64,000 nucleotides of DNA, from assembly GCA_019115845.1 (NCBI GenBank), contig DXCU01000010.1, positions 1 to 64,000 on the forward strand, in the 5' to 3' direction. Source of the stretch: Candidatus Rubneribacter avistercoris. GTDB lineage: Bacteria; Actinomycetota; Coriobacteriia; Coriobacteriales; Eggerthellaceae. Shown here piece by piece: positions 59,875 to 64,000 of this stretch. Position numbers and translations under genes: made by a program. The notes below the pieces were generated by a model. That model was not told where the DNA came from, made no database searches, and saw only the letters and a program-made list of their open reading frames with translations. How positions within the stretch are numbered: position 1 is the first letter of the stretch; the number at the start of each line of letters is the position of its first letter.

Positions 59875-62508
59875 ATGGCAAAAAATCAGATAGGCGCTGC
59901 GGACGCCACCGACGTCACCCGGCATACGGCGATAAGCCGCCGTAGCTTCCTGAAGTGGTCGGCGGCCGTGGGCGGGTCAGCAGCCGCCTCGGGCGCGCTT
60001 TTGACCGGCTGTGCGACCGAAGCAGGTCAGACGTCGGACGAAAACGCGGTAGCAAACGGCTATGCCGGCAACACCGCAGCCGCCATCAGCGACGGTCTGC
60101 CATACGGTGCGGACAAGGTGGTGCCCGTGCTCTGCGGATGCGGCGATGTGTGCGGCAACCCCCACACGGCCAACTGCTATGTGAAAGACGGCGCCATCGT
60201 GCATTACGAGGGGTGCGCCGAAGGCTACTGCAAGGGACACCTGTGCGCCCGCGGTATCTCAGGCTTTGAGCTCATCAACTCGCCCGACCGCATCATGTAC
60301 CCCATGCGCCGCACCAACGAGAAGGGTATCGAAGGAGAGTTCGAGCGCATCAGCTGGGACGACGCCATCAACGAGATCACCGACTACATGGCAACCGCCA
60401 TCAAGGAGGAGGGGCCCCACACCATCGTCATCGGCAACTCGCACGTGGCGAACAAGAACACAAGCTCGTCTGTCAGCCGCATGGTGAAGCTCTTCAAGTT
60501 CGACAGCTCCAACAACGGCGGATGCTATTCCGACCTCATGATGGGCCCCACGCCCACGCTCGGCGACTACTACCACTGTCTGGAAGAAGACCCCAGCTAT
60601 TCAAAGGTGCAGATTCACTGGGGCGAGAACTGCGCGGTGGGCAAACCGCAGGAGTGGTCGGACTCGTTCTTCAAGGCCAAGGAGGAGCACGGCTCCACCA
60701 TCGTGGTCATCGAGCCGCGCTTCACGCCCTCAGCTGCGCGCGCAGACATCTTCTGCCCGCTGCGCCCCGGTACCGACGCCTACGTGGCCCTGGCCATGGC
60801 CAACGTCATCATTACGGAGGGTTTGGAAGACAAGGAATTTATCGAGAAGCACACCTACGGCTACGAGGAGTTCAAGGAGCTGGCGCTCAAGTACACGCCC
60901 GAGCTGGTGGAAGAGATTGCCTGGGCGCCGGCCGACACCGTGCGCCAGATCGCGCGCCTCTACGCCACGCAGAAGCCGGCCATGCTGGAAGTGGGGCGCG
61001 GCGGCAACCAGGTGGGCGGCGCCACCTCGAACGCTGGGTGGCTCATGTCGCGCGCCATCACCTGTCTTATTGGCCTTACCGGCAACGCGGGCATGAAGGG
61101 CGGCGGTTTTTCCATGGAAGCCTCGGCGGGAACCGCCGACGGGCTGTCGTTCCACTGGCCGACGTCCACCACAAGCGCCACCGTGGCGTGCGAGCCGGTC
61201 ATCGAGCGCACGCAGGGGTCGGACGGCAACGCCTGGGGCCGCGACGACCACCTGTTCAAACGCGAACCGTACGGCACGCGCGTGTACATCACCACGCACA
61301 ACATCGCCTCGTGCTTCGGCGATCAGGACATGGTGGCCGAGGCCCTGAAGAAACTTGACTGCATCGTTATCCTGGGGCGCACGGCCAACTGGACGGCGTC
61401 GGCGTTTGCCGACTACATCCTGCCGGTGTGCAGCTGGGCCGAATGCTACATGCGCCGCTTCGACTGGGAAAACATCATGTACACCGCGCCCGCCATCGAC
61501 AAGATGTACGAGTCGAAATCCGACCCTGACATCTTCCGCGAACTGGCGCTTTCGCTGTACAAGAAGCTCGATTGCGTGCGCGAGTTCACCGACGAGGAAG
61601 TGTGGCCCTACAAAGACGATTACGAGTTCACGAGCGCCTACCTTGCAAGCGAGACGCTCAAGAAAGGCTACGAGGACGCCGTGGCCGACGGGTTCGACCA
61701 GTACGCCGACTACATTGGGATGACCCTGGACGAAGCGGTCACCTGCACCAAGGGGCTGCCCAACCCCTTCTACGCCGGGCGGCCTGACTTCGTTCCCTAC
61801 CTGGCCAAACACTACCGCGGCAACGGACTTGTGCCCGACGACGTGCCGGATGACGAGGTGTTCTTCCCCACCTACGATGGCAACGGAGGATCGACCGGGC
61901 GCCTGCTGTTCAAGGTGGACTGGCTGGGCGAGCTGCACGAGTCCTGTCCGGCGCTGCCCGTGCCCGAAGAGCCGTTCGACCGCTGGTACGCCTCCGGCAA
62001 CCCCATCGAAACGGGCGACTGGGAGCTTTCCGACGCGGTGAAGGCGGGCTACGACCTGATCTCTGTGGGCAAAGCGCATCAGCATTGGCAGTTCCTCTCG
62101 TTCAACCAAACGTGGGACGGCGGCAACGTGTCGCGGCTTTTGCGGGAGTCCTTCGAGAACTGCAACGAGCCGTGCGTGGAGCTCAACCCGGCCGATGCGC
62201 TCAACCGCGGGCTGCACGCCGGCGACTACGTCACCGTGGAGTCGCAATACGGTTCGATGGAGCACATCAAGCTGGTCACGACGCAAACCGTCATGCCCGG
62301 CACCATTGTGCCGCCGTACCACTGGGGCAACATCCAGAACAAGATCTACCCGCACACGCTCTCGTTCGCCCAACTGAACGACGATCAGCGCAAAGCGCTC
62401 AACCCGCTGCCCGTAGGCCCGTTTGCCAGCCCCAACTCCATCGTGACCGTGGGCGGCCAGGGCAACCAGTCGGCCGTGCTGTGCAAGATCTACAAGAGCG
62501 AAGCATAA
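59875..62508 (+). CDS. TAT-exported molybdopterin oxidoreductase, second copy
   Basis: 877 residues from the ATG at 59875, with GGGAGGAGCGAGG upstream. The TAT signal is SRRSFLKWSAAVGGSAAASG with a GC lipobox-like end. A Cys-rich motif for [4Fe-4S] binding (CGCGDVCGNPHTANC, then CKGHLCARG) lies near residues 85-125. The molybdopterin domains follow, ending in a C-terminal cap (VELNPADALNRGLHAGDYVT). It is only distantly like the enzyme at 32009-34486 and resembles the dehydroxylase/reductase expansion of Eggerthellaceae. The substrate is unknown. First gene of an operon with Fe-S subunit and TorD; no membrane anchor gene is visible before the window ends. Confidence 0.92.
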   Translation: MAKNQIGAADATDVTRHTAISRRSFLKWSAAVGGSAAASGALLTGCATEAGQTSDENAVANGYAGNTAAAISDGLPYGADKVVPVLCGCGDVCGNPHTANCYVKDGAIVHYEGCAEGYCKGHLCARGISGFELINSPDRIMYPMRRTNEKGIEGEFERISWDDAINEITDYMATAIKEEGPHTIVIGNSHVANKNTSSSVSRMVKLFKFDSSNNGGCYSDLMMGPTPTLGDYYHCLEEDPSYSKVQIHWGENCAVGKPQEWSDSFFKAKEEHGSTIVVIEPRFTPSAARADIFCPLRPGTDAYVALAMANVIITEGLEDKEFIEKHTYGYEEFKELALKYTPELVEEIAWAPADTVRQIARLYATQKPAMLEVGRGGNQVGGATSNAGWLMSRAITCLIGLTGNAGMKGGGFSMEASAGTADGLSFHWPTSTTSATVACEPVIERTQGSDGNAWGRDDHLFKREPYGTRVYITTHNIASCFGDQDMVAEALKKLDCIVILGRTANWTASAFADYILPVCSWAECYMRRFDWENIMYTAPAIDKMYESKSDPDIFRELALSLYKKLDCVREFTDEEVWPYKDDYEFTSAYLASETLKKGYEDAVADGFDQYADYIGMTLDEAVTCTKGLPNPFYAGRPDFVPYLAKHYRGNGLVPDDVPDDEVFFPTYDGNGGSTGRLLFKVDWLGELHESCPALPVPEEPFDRWYASGNPIETGDWELSDAVKAGYDLISVGKAHQHWQFLSFNQTWDGGNVSRLLRESFENCNEPCVELNPADALNRGLHAGDYVTVESQYGSMEHIKLVTTQTVMPGTIVPPYHWGNIQNKIYPHTLSFAQLNDDQRKALNPLPVGPFASPNSIVTVGGQGNQSAVLCKIYKSEA

Positions 62509-62520
62509 GGAGGGATTGCA

Positions 62521-63054
62521 ATGGCCCAATGGGGATTCATGGTCAACACCAACAACTGCGTCGGTTGCAAAGCATGCGAGGTGGCGTGCAAGCAGCGCAA
62601 CGGACTGAAACCGGGCGAGGCGCGGCTGCGCGTGGTGGCGTCTGTGGAGTCGGGAACGTTTCCCAACGTGCAAGTGCGCAACTACTCCATGGCGTGCATG
62701 CACTGCGCAAGCCCGGCGTGCATGGAGGTGTGTCCGGCCAACGCCATCGTCAAGGACGAGGATGGCGCGGTGCTCGGCATCCGCGACAAGTGCATCGGGT
62801 GCAAGGCGTGCTTCTTCGCCTGCCCGTTTGGCGTGCCCTCGTACCGCGAGGAGGACGGCACCATGGTCAAGTGCGACCTGTGCGCCGACCGGCGTGCCAT
62901 GGGGCTTGACCCGGCGTGCGCGCACACGTGCTTCTACGGCGGGCTGAAGGCAGGGCCGCTTGAGGAGTTGTCAAGCGAGCTGAAGGAGTCCGCGACAAGC
63001 GCCATGGCCAGCGCAAGCGGCGCCACGCAACCTTCTGTGATGGTGATCGAATGA
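62521..63054 (+). CDS. Ferredoxin-type electron-transfer subunit (DmsB-like)
   Basis: 177 residues, start ATG at 62521 with AAGGAGGG upstream, 12 bp after the catalytic gene. Four Cys clusters are seen: CVGCKACEVACKQRNG (about residue 13), CMHCASPACMEVCPANA, CIGCKACFFACPFG and CDLCADRRAMGLDPACAHTC. It lacks a signal and would be exported with the TAT-bearing partner. It is shorter than the subunit at 31332-31994 and has a small Ala/Ser-rich tail. Confidence 0.93.
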   Translation: MAQWGFMVNTNNCVGCKACEVACKQRNGLKPGEARLRVVASVESGTFPNVQVRNYSMACMHCASPACMEVCPANAIVKDEDGAVLGIRDKCIGCKACFFACPFGVPSYREEDGTMVKCDLCADRRAMGLDPACAHTCFYGGLKAGPLEELSSELKESATSAMASASGATQPSVMVIE

Positions 63055-64000
63055 GCACGCGGCGCAAGCTGGCAGGCAGCGAAGCAAGCGGCGATGCGCG
63101 ATGCGCTATCGCCACATGCGCGGCGCTCGACGAGCTGACGGCGCAGCTGCTTCTCGCCCCCGCAACCGACGGGCATCGGGCGTTTTTCGCACGCCTCAAC
63201 CTGGATGACGAGGATGACCCCGTGTGCGCGCACCCTGCGGGTCGCGAGGGGCTTTCGCTCATGCGGGAATGCTGCCGCGCGGGCGAGGATGCAGGTGAGG
63301 ATGCGAGCGAAGTCGCAGGAAGCAGCTCCGAGGCGCTGGCCGAAACCGCAAACGGCAGCTCCACAGCGCGGGCCGAAGTCGCAAGTAGCAGCTCCGCAGC
63401 GCTGGCGCGGGAGCTGTCGAACGACTTCACCAAGCTGTTCGTTGGCCCGGGACGCAAGCCCTGCCCTCCGTGGTCGTCGGTGTATCTGGATGGGAAACGC
63501 CTGGTGAACGGTCCTACAGCCCAGGAGGTCAAGCGCGTTGTGCGGAGTCTCGGTCTGGCCGCGCCTGCGGGCAACCACGAGCCGTGGGACCACGCCGGCT
63601 ACGAGTTCCTCGTGGTCGCAGCGCTTCTCAACCGCTGGTGCGAGGCCGCAGACCGCAAGACGGAGCCAGCGGCAGGCAAAACGCGCGGCAACGCGGGCGG
63701 CGCGAACGCCCCGCTCGGCGCGGGTAGAAGCGCGAACGGCGCGAACGCCCCGCTCGGCGCGGGCGGCAACCGGGACGATGCCGAAGATGCGAGCCCTGCG
63801 GACGCTCCGGCCAACGCAACCGACGCAAGCAACGCCTTAACCAGGGCGCTCGACTTCTGCGAGCGCTACCTGGCCCCGTGGATGCCGGCGTTTTTGGACG
63901 ACGTGGCCGCGCATGCGCGCACCGACTTCTACCGGGGGTTCGCTCTGTTCGCCCGCGCGGTGCTCGATGTCAACCTGCACGAGATGCGCCGCATCCTGCA
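63051..64000 (+). CDS. TorD-family chaperone with repeat inserts, 3'-truncated
   Basis: The ATG at 63051 overlaps the Fe-S subunit stop codon (ATGA); the frame is open to the window edge (316 codons). TorD features are the LFVGPGRKPCPPWSSVYLDG block (family G-x-P-x-P-P-x-x-S type) and YRGFALFARAVLDVN near the end. It is interrupted by two low-complexity inserts: Ala/Ser/Glu repeats (about 63290-63410) and Gly/Ala/Asn repeats (about 63660-63840, with GGANAPLGAG twice). Most TorD proteins are near 200-240 residues; this one is longer. The client is probably the oxidoreductase at 59875-62508. Confidence 0.85.
   Translation, partial: MSTRRKLAGSEASGDARCAIATCAALDELTAQLLLAPATDGHRAFFARLNLDDEDDPVCAHPAGREGLSLMRECCRAGEDAGEDASEVAGSSSEALAETANGSSTARAEVASSSSAALARELSNDFTKLFVGPGRKPCPPWSSVYLDGKRLVNGPTAQEVKRVVRSLGLAAPAGNHEPWDHAGYEFLVVAALLNRWCEAADRKTEPAAGKTRGNAGGANAPLGAGRSANGANAPLGAGGNRDDAEDASPADAPANATDASNALTRALDFCERYLAPWMPAFLDDVAAHARTDFYRGFALFARAVLDVNLHEMRRIL

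Overview
The window is GC-rich DNA, probably from a gut Actinobacterium of the Eggerthellaceae (Eggerthella/Gordonibacter type). The evidence is a TAT-dependent molybdopterin oxidoreductase, iron-sulfur subunit and TorD chaperone set present twice, a multi-pass membrane regulator with a LuxR-type helix-turn-helix, very large Cna_B/SpaA-type surface proteins with C-terminal sorting signals, and leaderless-looking promoters. The genus is inferred from gene content only.

Layout. 1-80: start of a transposase-like gene and its IS end. 766-12041: a giant Cna_B/SpaA-repeat surface protein read leftward, broken by a run of nine G that would be continuous with ten. 13.5-17.1 kb: glycosyltransferase, TauE/SafE permease and LytS-type kinase, apparently one operon. 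17.4-28.9 kb: two secreted proteins, an anchored YDG-repeat protein and a transglutaminase-like protein. 29.8-34.5 kb: oxidoreductase operon (catalytic subunit, Fe-S subunit, TorD, cytochrome-b-like membrane subunit). 35.4-38.4 kb: a toxin-antitoxin-like pair and a two-component system whose sensor carries a heme CXXCH motif. 38.6-39.8 kb: QueT-like transporter and a solo HTH protein. 39.9-48.7 kb: a pilus operon (major pilin, minor pilin, large adhesin, class C sortase) below a LysR regulator. 49.0-52.4 kb: RsgA, a secreted or membrane OB-like protein, TrkH and a 44-residue membrane protein. 52.6-55.4 kb: a BspA-like surface protein with a ten-G run in frame near its start. 55.5-57.5 kb: an ABC-class ATPase. 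58.2-64.0 kb: LuxR-type regulator divergent from a second oxidoreductase operon that runs off the window.

The two most unusual things are non-coding or translational. First, five long intergenic regions hold a family of composite palindromic modules. At least four different inverted-repeat arm types surround the same short core (consensus CGACCTGGGATTTCTC), and the modules are nested and joined in repeated orders. I do not recognise this family. Second, two large surface proteins share a poly-G tract in the same codon context just after or within the signal peptide region; one is out of frame and the other in frame, as expected of phase-variable (ON/OFF) surface antigens. Many proteins here also carry in-frame short tandem repeats. 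Together these suggest a genome that varies its surface by repeat-length change.

No rRNA, tRNA or CRISPR array was seen. The long plus-strand reading frames opposite the surface-protein genes are by-products of high GC and were left out.
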